Translations under genes and position numbers: made by a program
DNA from: Lytechinus variegatus
Taxonomy: Eukaryota; Echinodermata; Echinoidea; Temnopleuroida; Toxopneustidae
Reading direction: 5' to 3'
NCBI RefSeq assembly: GCF_018143015.1
Contig: NC_054742.1
Location: 52,275,195-52,339,194 of the forward strand
Length of the DNA: 64,000 bases
Shown: positions 1 to 13,609 of the stretch, in pieces
Layout of the letters: every line of letters begins with the position of its first letter
Numbering within the stretch: the first letter of the stretch is position 1
The notes under the pieces: generated by a model
Databases searched by the model: none
What the model was told of the DNA's origin: nothing
What the model saw: only the letters and a program-made list of their open reading frames with translations

Positions 1-2900
1 ATATTATTTGTGTGGCATATACTTTGAAGCCCCTCCCCCAAGCCCACCAAAAGTCTGAACATATTGTATTCTTTGCTTTCAGCCATTCATGGCAAATTTA
101 GATGAATTTATCTGATATTATTGTTAAAGCTGTGTATTTTCTATTTCTAAATTTACCTTTATATATTGGTAGTGAAATAAAAGAAATCATGAGGCTGCCT
201 ATGAAGATGAGATTCAATTTTCTTGTGTTTGTGTGTTTGATTTACATGTCAAAATATTACTCTAATACTAGAAATCACTGTAACTGGAGGAATATTCTGT
301 GGTGTGGAATTTATTGCTATTCAAAAACAATGCATTGTTAGTGCTATAAATGACCGCCCAACCTATCTTGTTTATTTATCCCAATAGTATTTTGTGTTCA
401 GCATGTCAGACCAGGAAAGTAAATGAAATTTCCTGTTTCACTTACTTTTTCAGTTCACAATTCTGTAAGAAAAACAAATCTTTCGTTCTCTTCTCCGTTT
501 GTTTCTCCATATTTATTCCCCTTCTCCCTCTGTTTTTTTTTTCATAGGAACTTTCTCTTTCTCCCTCTTATCTCTCATCTCTCTAGCCCCCCCCCCCACC
601 CTCCTCTCTCATCCCTGTTTATCTCTTTCCCCACCCATTTTTGTAATGTGATTGATTGGGGTGATGATGATGATGATGATGATAATGATGATGCTGATTT
701 TGATGGTGATGGTGCTGCTGATGACAATAATGATGGTGATGATTATGATGACGGTGGTGATAATGATATGACGTAGTAAATAATTCTTAAAACTACCTGA
801 AAAAGCTTGGAAAGTACGGGTAGGTATGTGTCGTGTAAATAACGGCACAGTATTGTGACCGGCATTGATTTTTTTTTTGTTCAGAGGGGCGACCATCTTC
901 TAGCTGCACCCAGTAGCACGGTCGCCCTCAATCGATTTGGATAAAACAATGACAAATGATTCAGATTGATTACTGATTAATAGTTAAAGAGAATACTAGT
1001 ATAAAGTTTTATAAGCGCCATGCAAACCCCCTCTACAGAGTTTCCTGGGCAAAAAGGGGGCGCGACAGTGCCGTCACCAGCTTTTTTCAAGGTGCTTTTG
1101 GGGGAGAAAGATAAAAATTACCAATTCTGATGTCAGGCAGTGCTGCTGGTGCTTCTCGATACCATCCTTCCACTCGGCGACGATCCCCCAAACCCCACCC
1201 CCCCCCGAGAGAGAAATAAATGAAAAATTGTGGTCTGGAGGGGGATGCGTCCCCAAGCCCCCTCCCCCCATCTGTACACCACTAGATAACTGCGTTTAAT
1301 TATGAAACATTAAATAAAGGTTGAGTAATTCCCTCAAGAAATATTTTGGGGTTTGTTCATAAGCTTTTTCATGCAAATTATGCAAATGAAGCTAGTCTCC
1401 GGCATATTACGTGTATGTACCCTCACCATTCTTTTTTTCGAAGACTGATTAACTAAAATAACCGGACAGTATGCCTCAACTGCACATCGATATTCTTTAT
1501 GATTATAGTGATTTATTGTCTTCTGCGCATATAATATAATAACTTTGAACAATCTGTGGAAGAAAACTTCCCGATGAAACTTAAGTCAAGAAAAATAAAC
1601 ATGAGTTTTCTTGAAACGATATTGACGGAGGCAATGAATTCTTTGAAAATGTCGAATGTCCACCTGTCCAATACTAAATCCTTGGTGATATGCACCGAGA
1701 TGTGCACTGGGGCGAGAAAAAAAAACCGAGTGAACAAAAGGCGGGAAATTTTGAAAAGCTGATAACACAGGCAGTAGAAAAAATGACCCTTTCCGACAGG
1801 AATGCAGGCCAGATGCAAGAGGGCAACAACAGTTCCAAGACAGCATATGCTCAATGCTGAGAGAAGAAATAATGTCCGACCATGGCGCCACGAGGTTTTG
1901 AACCATCGGTAAAGGCGGTAAACCTTCCGACAGATCTCGCTTTTCTGATGTCAGTGCGGTGTCAGTGCGTGTGAGAAAGAGAAATTGGTATGTACTTCTG
2001 GAAATGATTCCAAAGATTAATTTGATAACCAGGTAAATGGAATAATAAAAATAATAATAATGTAATATACAGTTCAGATCTGTTTGTATATACATGTAGG
2101 GCATTACCCGATGTAGTGTGCGTCCTGCACAGACAGATCTTAATGAACTTGCAATCTGCAACGTCCTTAACTGTGTTGAGTCTATATAACACATGAACAC
2201 TCAATTTTCAAACGTAATTGTCAAAAAATGATCTACAACATTAATTTATAATCTTTCTTTCATTACAATCTTGGTGATTGTTTTCATGTTCTACAAAACG
2301 AGAAAATTGTAATTTGGGGGCATATTCTATTCATTTTTGTGGGGGAGGGGCGTGGGCCCTATGCCACCATCTGGATTCCAGTGCCCTGTGTGCTGAAATA
2401 TGGTCGATCATTTGGCTTATAGTTTTAGTGGACATATTCAATGTTGGCATACGAATAGTTTCATGGTCATATGGGTAGGTCCAAGCTCAATTTATTAAAT
2501 TCTTTTTCAAAAAATGATAAAAATAGTTTGTACGTTACATTTTTAGATTCACATCAATGAATTTTCATCATTAAACTTATTGGAGATTTCTCTGTTTATT
2601 TAAATCCGTTTTTTGCTGCTGGACACGAAAGTGGACTTGATATATTACAGACAGGTTTTCAACTGGGATATTAGCTTGAAAATGAAGCTATGTGACAAAA
2701 TGTCACAGCAATGGCATCAGGGTATCAGGAGAATGCAATTAGAATGATGAGGGATATTTCTCCGTAAACCAATCATACCGTGTACCAATGATTAAACACG
2801 AATGCTTGTGAGAGAGCAAATTAAGAAGGGGCGGCCATTTTTTTTTGTGGAAATTTTATTTTTTTTCCCTTAAATTAGAATATTCTGGGCAATGCTTGTT
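1..2900. other. gene-free stretch, simple and C-rich repeats
   Basis: No open frame here has a recognisable domain or splice structure. Visible content is a T/C-rich tract near 490-620, a GAT-type microsatellite near 657-775, and C/G-run-rich sequence near 1020-1270 of the kind found at the ends of this genome's non-autonomous transposons. The rest is AT-rich sequence with no supported feature. Confidence 0.6.
657..775. repeat. imperfect GAT/GATGGT trinucleotide microsatellite
   Basis: Runs of GATGAT with interspersed GGT, GCT and AAT units. They give Asp-rich or Ile-rich translations in both directions, so the apparent ORFs here are microsatellite artefacts. Confidence 0.85.
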
Positions 2901-2934
2901 ATCCTGAAAAAAAAACATGTGTATGCAACTAATA

Positions 2935-4700
2935 ATTACTACGAACGCGAAGCGCGAGCAGAAATGAACTGAAGGGAAGGGTAACTTTTAAAGACTGCTT
3001 GCAGTAAGCCATGAATACGTTATATATTTTTAAAATGTAATAATGTGAGCGCGTAGCGCGAGCTGAAATTTGTTGACATTTTTACCTAAAGAATTAGAAT
3101 TCCAAGGACCTATGTAACTTGAACAGGTTTAATTAAACAATAGATGCGTGCGCGGAGTGCGAGCGGAAAATTTCGAGATTTAGACCTTTATTGAACGAGA
3201 CACTCTTAATGTTTTGTAAATCATGAAAAGGATGAGTAATTGAGGATCTTCATTTCATTAATAATGCGAGCGCACAGCGCGAGCAGAAAATTCTTATATA
3301 CGTTTTGAACTGATCTTAGCCATGAAGATGTTACATATTTCAACAATCAAATAATGCAAGTGCGAAGCGCGAGCTGATAAAATAATTACATTTAACATAA
3401 AGAATGGAAAATTTAAATCAATTATTGAAATCATGATCAGGAAAGTTATATCACTAAACAATTCATGCGAGCGCAAAGCGCGAGCGGAAAAATTCGAGAT
3501 TTAGACCTAAAAACGGGACACTCTATGTTTTGTGAATCATAAAAAGAATGAGTAATAAGTTATATTCATACCTTAATAATGCGAGCACAAAGCGCGAGCA
3601 GATATTTTTTTTATATTATCTGAAAATGGATAATGATTTAATATAGAACAAGTTGAGTATCCAAATAAACATGCGCGCGCGTGTTTCATATTTAGACCTA
3701 GAATCTAGGCATTCTAAATACATCGTTTATCATGAAAATCAAAGCGAGCGCGAAGCATGAGCTTAAACTATTTGATATTCCGATCTGAAAAAAGAGTCAA
3801 TTTCTGCTCTATTTTTTGTAGGAAAAATGTGAGGTTGATAGTGATCGCACTTAATAAGGAGCTGATATTTTTTATTATATATTTTTAGTTTTGACATAAG
3901 ACTGGGACATCCCTACAACATGTCATCATATGAAAATGATTATTATCTTCCCACTCCTCTTACTACAGGCGCGGGATGAAACAAAAAGGACAATTATTTT
4001 TTTTAATTATATCTTATTCATTAATGCCTAATGAAGGCGCGAAATCTGATGATATTATGGCCTGAAAACTGGGCATTTCAAGGATAGCTACTATTACTAA
4101 ACAATTCATGCGAGCGCGAAGCGCGTGCGGAAAAAAAATCGAGATTTATACATAAAAGCCAATCAAAATGCGAGCGTGCAGCACTATAGCCGATACGTTT
4201 TGACAATCAGATATGAAAAGGGATGTTTTGAAAAATTTTATGGAATACATGATAGGTACCTGATAAATCCAAATTTGCGAGCGCGCAGCGCAAGCAGAAA
4301 ATGTTAATATTTAGACCATAAAACTGACATTTTTACAGAACGCTTTTTATAAATCAATTTTTAAATCACACAAAATAATGAAAAAGTTCGATTTCCGAGG
4401 TGAAATATGTCTTATATATTGACCTCCAAACTTGAATATAAGCTCCATATCGAACAAGATATGAAGACCATCTAACAGGCAATTCGAGCGCGAAGCGCGA
4501 GCAAAAATTTTATAAAGTGACATGAAAGATTCTTTTCATATTCCAAGTCTTCCCCTTATCTTATTTTATTCACTCGTCTTCCTCCTCTTATTTTTCACCT
4601 CTTTTTTCCCTCCTTTTCTTTTTTTTCTTTCTTTCCCTTTTTTCTTTTTTTTTTGCTCCGCCAATGGGGGGAGGGCGGAGGGCGGGCCCCTCGCCCCCTG
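2935..4700 (+). mobile_element. non-autonomous element carrying a GCGAGC module array
   Basis: About eleven copies of an approximately 100-150 bp module, each with a GC-rich core like GCGAGCGCGAAGCGCGAGC followed by an A/T-rich spacer (gaaaattt, 'tagacctaaaa', 'catgaaaagga'). Cores sit near 2943, 3048, 3150, 3266, 3356, 3467, 3580, 3744, 4109, 4276 and 4485. The right edge (4655-4711) is C/G-rich and ends ccccctggatccgctcatg, matching the terminal sequence of the complete related element at 58569-59690. No matching left terminus is visible, so the 5' end is truncated or decayed. There is no transposase. Confidence 0.75.
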
Positions 4701-4785
4701 GATCCGCTCATGTAGAACTGTGTTTTTAGCCAATCAGAATCAAGGAAAGTTGTCAGAACGTCGGACGAATTGTTGATGAAACACT

Positions 4786-4934
4786 CCCGTTGCATAAAAC
4801 TTTTTACCTGAGAAAACTCTGGTAAAAACTCAAAACTAAGGTTAGTCTGATTTCCGCCATTGACTTTAGCACAGGGCAAAAACTCCGGTAAAAACAACCT
4901 GAGTTTTCTCTGGTAAAAAGTTTTATGCAACGGG
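4786..4934. mobile_element. foldback MITE
   Basis: Outer arms are inverted copies: cccgttgcataaaactttt on the left and its reverse complement ending ttttatgcaacggg on the right. Further inner pairing follows (cctgagaaaactc against gagttttctctgg). About 150 bp, non-coding, so a foldback MITE that could form one long hairpin. Confidence 0.75.
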
Positions 4935-5345
4935 CCCCAGGTTTGTATGCAAATGAGGGGACCGATGACGTCACCAACTCACTATTTCTTTTGTATTTTA
5001 TTACATGCAATATGAAATATACTTATTTTATCATGGTAATGTGAAAGAAGTTTCACTTTCCCTGAATAAATTACGTGGAATTACCATTGTTTTCACATTT
5101 TACGGTTCAGTCAAGTTGGTCCTTATTGTAAAATTTATAAAAATTGAAATATTGCAAAATTCAAACAGTACAAAATAAAAGAAATGAGTGAGGGACATTA
5201 TAACTTTGTGAAATAAGCGAAACTTTAATATGGCATAACTTATTTTACTTCCGATTTTTATGAAACTTTCAACATTATGTTCGTTGGATTTTTCTCTTTT
5301 GATTCAAATCAACATTGCTCTGGGTTGGACTTGACCCAGAGGGTC
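4935..5345. mobile_element. remnant of the TTAA-ended MITE family
   Basis: The interior shares phrases with the fuller copies at 48213-49030 and 62836-63430: catgcaaatgaggg, actcactatttctttt, tcagtcaagttgg and aaataagcgaaact. A decayed terminus ggttggacttgaccc lies near 5325. The left terminus is replaced by the adjacent foldback element. Confidence 0.55.
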
Positions 5346-5714
5346 GTCCTGGTTTGGCGACGCGGCATTAATAAATAGAGAAAGAAAACAAAGTGGAGAG
5401 GAGAGAGGGGGAAGAAAAGAAGGGGAAAAAATTGGTCTAAGAACTATTTTGCCTTACAAAAAGTTAATTAGTCTAATACTCATTTTGTTTAAGATATTTT
5501 TTATCTGACATCCAGTTGGTATAATGCTTTGTATTCGATTAATTGGTCTGTAAGCATTATGTTGGTGTAGTTAGGGTTTATACAGTACATGTATTGTAAA
5601 AAAAAATCAACCGATAAAATTTTTACAAATAAGATAGGATCTCTCATGCTGGATATTTAATTATTCTTAACTAAAAATTGAGCATTTTGAGCACTTAATG
5701 CAATCATAAACAAG

Positions 5715-5790
5715 ATGAGTATCTAACCAAATAATGTGTACGCGAAGCTCAAGCTAAAAATTTTGATATTCCTATAAACGATAAACTGAA
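5715..5790 (+). repeat. isolated degenerate GCGAGC module
   Basis: A single decayed core (gtacgcgaagctcaagct) with the module's usual tail, aaaaattttgatattcc. No termini are visible. Confidence 0.5.
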
Positions 5791-6172
5791 TGGTGTACCT
5801 GTACCGGAGCTTTTAACAGTGTTTACATAAAAAGGTCACATCGCCAGTAAGAGACAAGGCAATATATTTTCTGGAAACATAAAGAAGAATTCTTCGAGAA
5901 ATTACTTGCCATTTATTTTATATAATTAAATTAGGCTTCCTACGGATACGTTTACTGCAGTCGTAAGATCCAGGGCTATTAAGGTTGGGGTTTAGCAAGT
6001 TGAAAAGAAAGTATTCTTTCACAAATCTACGAAACATATTTTAATACATAAATAACATTATTTACATTTGTCATAAGTATGTGCCAATCATTATTTTACT
6101 ATTACCACTGTTTGAATTGTTGATGTTCAGTTTATACGTAACTTTGTTTTTGTTATTTATATTTTCTTTTTA

Positions 6173-8010
6173 CAGTGCGTCCCAAAAAAAACTATACACT
6201 TTTGAAATGGCTGCCAAATAAGAAATGTAGCACTTTTGGGAAAAAGGCTTATAGATATGGAAAGCCAATAAAGTCAACTTTTAAATGACACCAAAAAGTT
6301 GGAAAACTATTCATGCTTGAGCGAGTACTGCGCACTGAACAAAGGGTATGAAAATTAGGGTGGGCTGGAATTAGCCTTCCAATTTATGCAGTTTCTGAGA
6401 GGCAAATCCTTTCGAACTTGCAAAGTTAAGGGCGTTGTGATAAATTAATGATCAACCGTGACTAGTTCTGGTTGCTTAAGCAAATTTTTATGAATCATTA
6501 AATTGGAACTTTAATGCATGAGTGAACACAAATTGCACCTTTTGGGCAGCATTTCAATTTTATCATTTGGATCTCTTTTTGAGAAGCATTTCAACTTTAT
6601 CATATGGATCTCAGCAATGTGTTCATGGGAGTCGGGTGAATAGGGGGTGAGATAGGACTTAAGTGGGAGAAGTGGGTTGATGTAATAAGGGTCAACAGAA
6701 CATTCAGCCCCCGCCCCCTCTCTCTTTCCCGCCCTCCCCTTCTGTTGAGAGACTGATGGCTATTGTCATGTACGCATGAAGTCCAGAGCAGAATGTTGAT
6801 TTAATGATTATTTCTGAATTGGGGCATCAGCTTTTTCCTATCAATCATTTAATCAACAATTTATCAGTAAATCATCTCGTTCAGTGTGCAATGTGATCAA
6901 TCAAACATTCAGTTTTTTTTCAATAAATTATTTCATTAATCATCATAATCATTAAATTTCTTGGTAATCATTCAATAAAAAAAATGACCATCAGCCACCG
7001 GTCACTTGGCAGTTAAGTTTTGAATAAGCTACAATCCAGGAAGTGAGACAGAGAGAGGGGGGAGGGGCGGGAAATGAAGGTGGAGAGGGGAGGGTACTTA
7101 TGACTTTTAATTTGTAAAAGGACAAAAAGAAGAGGAATGCCCTTTTAATCAAGTCTTAGCATATCTCGTCCTCTTGCATAACAGGTACCATCACATTACT
7201 CTGACTCTCACGAACACACTTCTGAGGTCCACAAGAAGAAATGCTACACTAAAATTACAAAACCTGTTCACTCGTGCATTACATTTCGATTTAGTAACTC
7301 AGAAACTAAGAAACCATGACTTATCTCACTCATAAATAGCATAACACCCTTAGCTTTGTAAGTTCCAAAGGACTAACATCTAAAAGAATACTGTAAGGCT
7401 AATTCATGCCCAGCCTAGCCAAGCTTAGTCTCTCAGGAGGAGAGAAGTGGGGGAGGGGTTGCTAAATTTTCTGTTGACCTTTATCCCATCGACGTACTTC
7501 ACCTACCTAAATCATATTACCCCCTCTTCTCCTGACTGTCATGAACACATTGTTCAGATCTACATGATAAATTTTCTGTTGACTTTAATCCCATCGACGT
7601 ACTTCACCTACCTAAATCATATTACCCCCTCTTCTCCTGACTGTCATCTGAACATCTTCAGATAGAACACATTTTTAGATCAGTACCTAAAAAAAAATTC
7701 TGCAAAATGCAATTCATTTCATTGCTGTTTAATTTTTTGATAATAATTTAATTATCACGACAATTAAATTTTACAGTTGAAATCCAAACAACTGATTTAA
7801 ATTGATTTAAAGGCAATGATGGCCACTTCAAACAACCTAAATTTTTTCAAGTCAGTGCTCGCATTCAAAAAAAATGAATAGTTTTCAACTTTTTGGTCAT
7901 TAAAAGTTGACTTTATTGGCTTTCCATAATGTTGTCATTTCCACCCATTGTTTATATGTAAGCATTGTTTTTATTTCAGCCATTTCAAATATATTTTATT
8001 TTTTTTGTCG
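6173..8010. mobile_element. long-TIR mariner-like non-autonomous element, right TIR decayed
   Basis: Starts with cagtgcgtcccaaaaaaaac after a TA and follows the complete copy at 21584-23347 almost base for base through its left half. The right side still resembles the inverted terminus (agttgactttattggctttc, then ttatttcagccatttcaaat), but the final cgcactg terminus is gone. No transposase frame. TA flank and terminal motif suggest the Tc1/mariner superfamily; this is inferred. Confidence 0.75.
7463..7650 (+). repeat. about 100-bp direct duplication inside the long-TIR element
   Basis: Two adjacent near-identical blocks, each containing cccatcgacgtacttcac and cccctcttctcctgactgtc. The related copy at 21584-23347 has only one block, so this is a local duplication after divergence. 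Confidence 0.7.
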
Positions 8011-9555
8011 GATTGACTTTCTGTATATCATAATTTGTTATCATTGTGTTTCTTTTCTTGGGTTTGGAATAAATACAGCTGGAACCTTTTTTTTTTTTGG
8101 GGGATTTTTTCATGCACGCATTTCAAATAAAAATCAATATCATTTTTGTTGAATGTTATTCAGCTATCTTTTGAATGGGTTGGAAATATAATATATGTAT
8201 TTTTTTTTTTTTGGGGTGTGGGGTTGTTTCACATTCTCATTTTTTTTCAGCGCAAATAACAAAATCAAAAACTCAAGACCAACATTTCACTTACTTGTTT
8301 AACTTGTTAAATAGTACTGAGTCAGTCCAGAGACTAGACGTATAGTAAAGGTTTTTATTTTTGTATTAATCATCAGTAGAATATAATTCAAAACGTTTAC
8401 TACTTGAGTTAAACCTTGAGTTACCACAACATCGTCAGGTCAGACGGTATTAAAATGGCGGTCAGGTGGACAGCTTGATGCTTTGGATTTCTGTTCATGT
8501 GGTTTTTGAAGATTTGATGATCATGTTGATTGACAGTTGTTCGATTTCCAATTTGAGATCGAGGACCCACTTTCACCAATGGAAGAGTATGAAGATGTGT
8601 CGTTTTTCGATTTTGTCAATATAGTCTCATAGTGAAGGGTAGCAAGTTGGTTTTCCACGTACAGTCAATATAAATTGTAAAGCTCTGTTTATAGTTTTAA
8701 GCACGTTGTTTAAACCTCTTTTAAGCCCGCCTCTCTACAACGAGATGTTTAAACTTTTAAGCGATATAGTATTGTATGACATTTCAAACAACTGTTTTAA
8801 ATTTTTATTTTTTATGTAGTCTCTAACGCTTTTTCATTTCATTTATGCTGTTGGATGACCGAGCTCTTCTTAAGTCCTTGGCTTATTGGTTGTTTTGTAG
8901 GGTTTTGTATCACAGAATTAGTAATCAAATCAATATCAGTGAAAAAATATTCACACTAAGGGATCATGAAAAGAACTTAAAAAGGAAATGTGTGTGCTGC
9001 AATCTCAAATATACGATTGTATTTGGCACTGCTGCAGCCCCCCCCCCCCCACATATTGCTGTACACATGCGTGACCAAGAAACGCGTTTAAAGGTTTTTT
9101 TTTTCAGTTTTGGACGCGGGCCGCAGGTACATGCACTCATCAAGGGTGTAAAAAACACCGATTTTCAACAAAAAAGGTGGTGTTGAAATATGGTCAGTGA
9201 TCTATCGCTTTGATACACCCTGATTGTAAAACAACTCATGACATTATGTCATGCCTGTCATCAAATCCAGAGTTTGGGGCATTCACCTAGCTGTATCTCG
9301 CGAAAGATTCACATATTTGATCGAGTTTATACTTGTATCACTACGTTTTGAAAATATATCTCTATTTTGGATGGCAATTGTACATGGCAACATTTTATTG
9401 GCATTCCTCTTTTTTTTCTCTGTTATTTACAATATTGTAAGTGACTATGTAGGGATTTTCTTTTCCGTTCGTTTGTTACTATTGCTTGGCTCATGATTAT
9501 AGTGTGTAATCTGTTAGACCTTGCAGATAAGAGCCAATGTAGGAATAACTGAATG

Positions 9556-9710
9556 AATAAATAAATGATAAGTAATTGAATAGGTAAATAGATAAATAAA
9601 TAGATAGATCGATAGATAGGTAGGTAGGAAGGTAGGTAGACAGATAGATAGAAAGGATAGATAGATATTTAGATAGATAGATAGATCGATAGGCAAACAG
9701 ATAGAATAGA
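9556..9710. repeat. GATA/GTAG microsatellite
   Basis: Imperfect run of gatagata, gtaggtag and aataaata units. The minus-strand frame through it is a repeat artefact rich in Ser, Ile, Tyr and Leu. Confidence 0.85.
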
Positions 9711-9769
9711 AATGGTAGAATTCACTATTTTGCATGAACGATTAATCATTAAAAGTTATGTTAAATCCA

Positions 9770-9868
9770 TAGGCGGCGATTTCGTGAGTTAAGCCGACCC
9801 ATCTCATAGGCTCATGTACAAAATTTGAAAATCGAGCCCCCCCCCCTCCACGGGATCGCCGCCAATGG
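9770..9868. mobile_element. about 100-bp MITE with CATAGGCGGCG ends
   Basis: Left end cataggcggcgatttcgtg pairs with right end cacgggatcgccgccaatg as an inverted repeat. The interior includes a C run. The termini resemble the MITE at 59993-60275. Confidence 0.65.
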
Positions 9869-10089
9869 TTACACCTCATTTTGGCTACTTCTATTTATTC
9901 TCGTACCGGTTTCATACAAAATGATCTCTTCGCACCCGCACCCCCCCTTCATTTTGTTACATTTCCTCATTCAAACTATGTAATACCGCATCATTTCGTT
10001 ATTGCTCGATTTCTCAAGTCATATCCCATCATTAACCAAACAATGATTACATTTGTCTTTCTTCTGTCTGTTAATTTGTATTCATCCTT

Positions 10090-10740
10090 TTAACATACTT
10101 GTTTTTCCCCGACCAATAGCATGCAACTGCATGACACCTCCATCTCTGCCTCTCTCTCTCTATCTCTCTATGTTGATCTTTTCTCTCAGAAAAGTATTGA
10201 TGGCAAATATTTTCCCTCATTACTATGTGTATTGAATTCATAAATCAAACTAATCCTTTATATACTAACAAAATGAATCAATTATTTTTCACTCTCACCT
10301 CTACCTCTTTTCACATCCAGGTTACCTTGAGCGCCTGCTTGAGTGCATCTCGTCCACTCCCACTTTCTCGTTCATTGTAGATTTTAACTTCAGTAATCTT
10401 TCACCTCTTCTCATCCGCTAACTTTATTTCCATCACATCCAACGTCATTGGCATCCATTGCTCCGTCATTTTCCCTTGTCAAACGATCTCATCATCCCAT
10501 TAAACTTTAGTCTGTGACAATGAACCCTTCCCCCTTTCCTTTTTCCCTTCACCTCTTCTAATTCTTTCACTCTCTCTCCCCCTCCCACCTAACCCTCACA
10601 CCCCGCCTCACACACTCCCTTTGGGCTTTTCACTCGCGTTCTCTTTTTTTGTCCACCTCACTCTCTCCCTCTTTTTTTCTCACTTTCCTTTTCTCTCTTT
10701 TCCTCTCTTCTATCAGCCGCTTCTCTGTGGTTCTTCTTTG
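10090..10740. repeat. pyrimidine-rich low-complexity tract
   Basis: Long C/T-rich stretch with tctctctc and ccctttcc runs. No supported gene. The complementary frames are charged low-complexity artefacts. Confidence 0.6.
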
Positions 10741-13609
10741 CACAAGATCAAAGAAGGTGATCACTAGAGGGGTTTTCACAATTGGCTGTACGACCATTAC
10801 CGTATATTTTGCATAAGGTAGCATTGCACGCAATCGATCGAACAACTAACTGTGAAAGCCCCTTTATATACATCCGGTGAACTTCATGAAATGCATGTTT
10901 TTCAACAATCACTGCAGCAAAAGAATGGAACACACTTTCAATTGTTCTCGGATCTATAACTTCTTGTAATTGAGGTGAGAAACATTTGAAAACTATGACT
11001 TTATCCAACATAGACAAATAAATTTCACATTGCCGTAATTGCAGTAATATTTAAGTTTTTTCTTTGTGTTATGGTAGGTCAATTCTATCAAAATCATTCA
11101 ACCGAATTATTTTCATTTTATGAAGTTCACCTTGTAAACTAAAATAGGATGAAGTATCCCTATATTTCAAATGAATTTATTCATGGAATGTTGCAAAACG
11201 GATTGTTATCAAGTTGTTGACTATAAATATGAATTATGGGTAAAAATTAAGGAGGGACAGCTTTATTTTGATATGGAAATACTTCATCTCAACATAAGAT
11301 GATAACCCAGCATGGCTGCTATGGGATTATTACATCATTTCTTTTTTAAATGAAAGATTCACCATCAATTTCAGTCCATTTTGCAACATTTCACCCCCCC
11401 AAAAAAAAAAAAATCTCGATCTACCCGCTGCAAACCGAAATGTGACATTGTTAAAGTATTTATAAGCTAAAATCAATTGCCACTGTGTTTATATTTCACT
11501 AAACTTGCAAGTTGATCACCAAAGCAACTTGCTACTTTAAAAAGTGCATACTTGAATATTCAGCCTATACAGTACAAAAAGAGGTATAATCCATACAAAA
11601 GGTTGATGATAAAAATGTAATCCTTAGTTTCTTTTGATCTTATTCCCATCACTGAATAAATTTAATTGATATTGAATGTAGTGACTGCTCGAGGCATTAT
11701 TCAAAGTTTCTTCTTGGCCTTGCAAAAGTACTCAACAAATAAGCAGTTTTACACATCAGCCTTGTAAATTTGTATTCTTACAAATAAGTATACCCACTAA
11801 AAACTAAGAGCTGGGGGCTTCAAGAGCAATTTCACATTTGGTTTGCAAAGAAAAAAATCCTCATTCCTTACTGCAGTAATGTGATATTTGTTTCTGCAAC
11901 AATTGCTCTTATAGGATAATATACTTGTGAAGCCAAACAAATCCTAACCTTAATTTCCTTAAACCTAACCCTAATCGTCCTATTATGAAGAACCAAAAGC
12001 CCTGCGCAACACAAACCCTATTAGGGGAAGAGCAATTGATGCACAGGTGAATGTCACATAACTGCAATCAATAAGGGGGGGGGGGTCACATTTAAAGAGG
12101 ACAGTCACAACAGAGGAAGAAGGGGGGGGGCATCAAATGATAAGAAAAGGGGAGATCACAATGAATTGGAAAAAAGGGAGGGCAAGTCACATACCAGTAC
12201 ACAAAATGCACTACTGAAAAGAAAAGCTCCAATTATTTTATAAAGGGTTTATTTTCTCAATAAATATACACACAAAAATGACAAGCAGCCAAGAGATTCT
12301 TTCAAAGTATAAAAAAGACACCATAGCAGCTGACCTCTTGAATTTGTGGTATACCCTCACAAAATGACCAGCAGTCTGATCTGAGCTGGGGTCTTCCTGA
12401 CAAAATCACACAATCCATGACACCAATACCGAAAGTCTTGATTTCAGGAGTACACAGTGGGTCACTGGACATTTTCAAGCATGACATACCCCTTCTTTAA
12501 TGGAGGTGCTTTATTTTCACTTTTAATGATACTTTGTTTAGCCATGACAATGCATTGAGTTTCCTACAATTTGGGAGCAAATTTTCCCACACTGCATTCA
12601 TCTACGTTTTTACTTCAAAATCAATTATGTCCCGAATCCCCCTTTTATCTTACCCCATCACCCCCTCCTCACTATACGAATCAGTCTGTTGACCTCCGTT
12701 GTAGTCTTTTATTCATACCATTGCCTTATTTCCCTTTATTCTGCTTCTTTTCCCACTACCATCCCCTCCTCCCCTTTATTCCCCCTTCTTTCTACAGGTT
12801 TACCAGTTAATCCACTCATAGCATTCTCTCTCCATACCTACCTGTACTATCAATCAAAGGGAGCAGTTCATGAATATTTCTGTCGGTGATTTTCACAAAC
12901 CACTGTAAATCCTTGCATCTCATTGGCTGGGAGCAATTTAGTGATAATCACTGATATCAACTGTTCATGAAATGCTCTCCGTATCTGTCAATCTTTATTT
13001 TACACTCTTTCAACATTAATCATCCATGACTGATATAACAATATTCTAATTATAACTTTTCTTTTTAGTAATAAACAGTTATTTATGCTTAAAAAAATAT
13101 TATTACAAACCTTATCTTTTACATTTTATTTATGTATGTATATGTATTTTATTTGTTTTTTTCCTTCTGTTTGACTTCTTTCCAGTAGGGGGGGGGGACT
13201 ATTACAACAATTTTGCAAACAAATATTTCCATTTCTGTCCATGATGCAATGGTAATTTTTATGAAATTCAAAGAACGCTGCATTTTGGTCAATATTTAGA
13301 AATAAACCAAACAGGGAAAAAAAGTGTTTTTTTTTTCTTTTCTTTGTTTTCCCCATCATTCATTCACCATTACACCGGAACCAAATGTTTCGGTCTGCAT
13401 ACTGTACCCATCACTTCATCTGAGAGACAAGGCAAGGGCAGCCAGAATGACGATATGTGAATGAATCTAGAGGTTAAACCCTGAACATAGGTTTGTCCTG
13501 AGGAAGTGCACTTAATATCTCACAATGGTTTAATAATGGCCCCTCAATCATTGCAATACAAATACAATGCATATATCCTAATCCTGAAGTGCAATGTCTA
13601 ATTTCAGAG

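Noticed and set aside
2935-4510. CRISPR-like array of regularly spaced GCGAGC repeats
   Set aside because: Spacers are themselves repeated and the genome is eukaryotic with spliced genes; it is transposon module structure.
11940-11980. Possible interstitial telomere repeat (cctaaccctaa)
   Set aside because: Only about two imperfect units; too short to support.
12302-12487. 61-codon minus frame in the CDK20 downstream region
   Set aside because: No recognisable domain; may be 3' UTR sequence.
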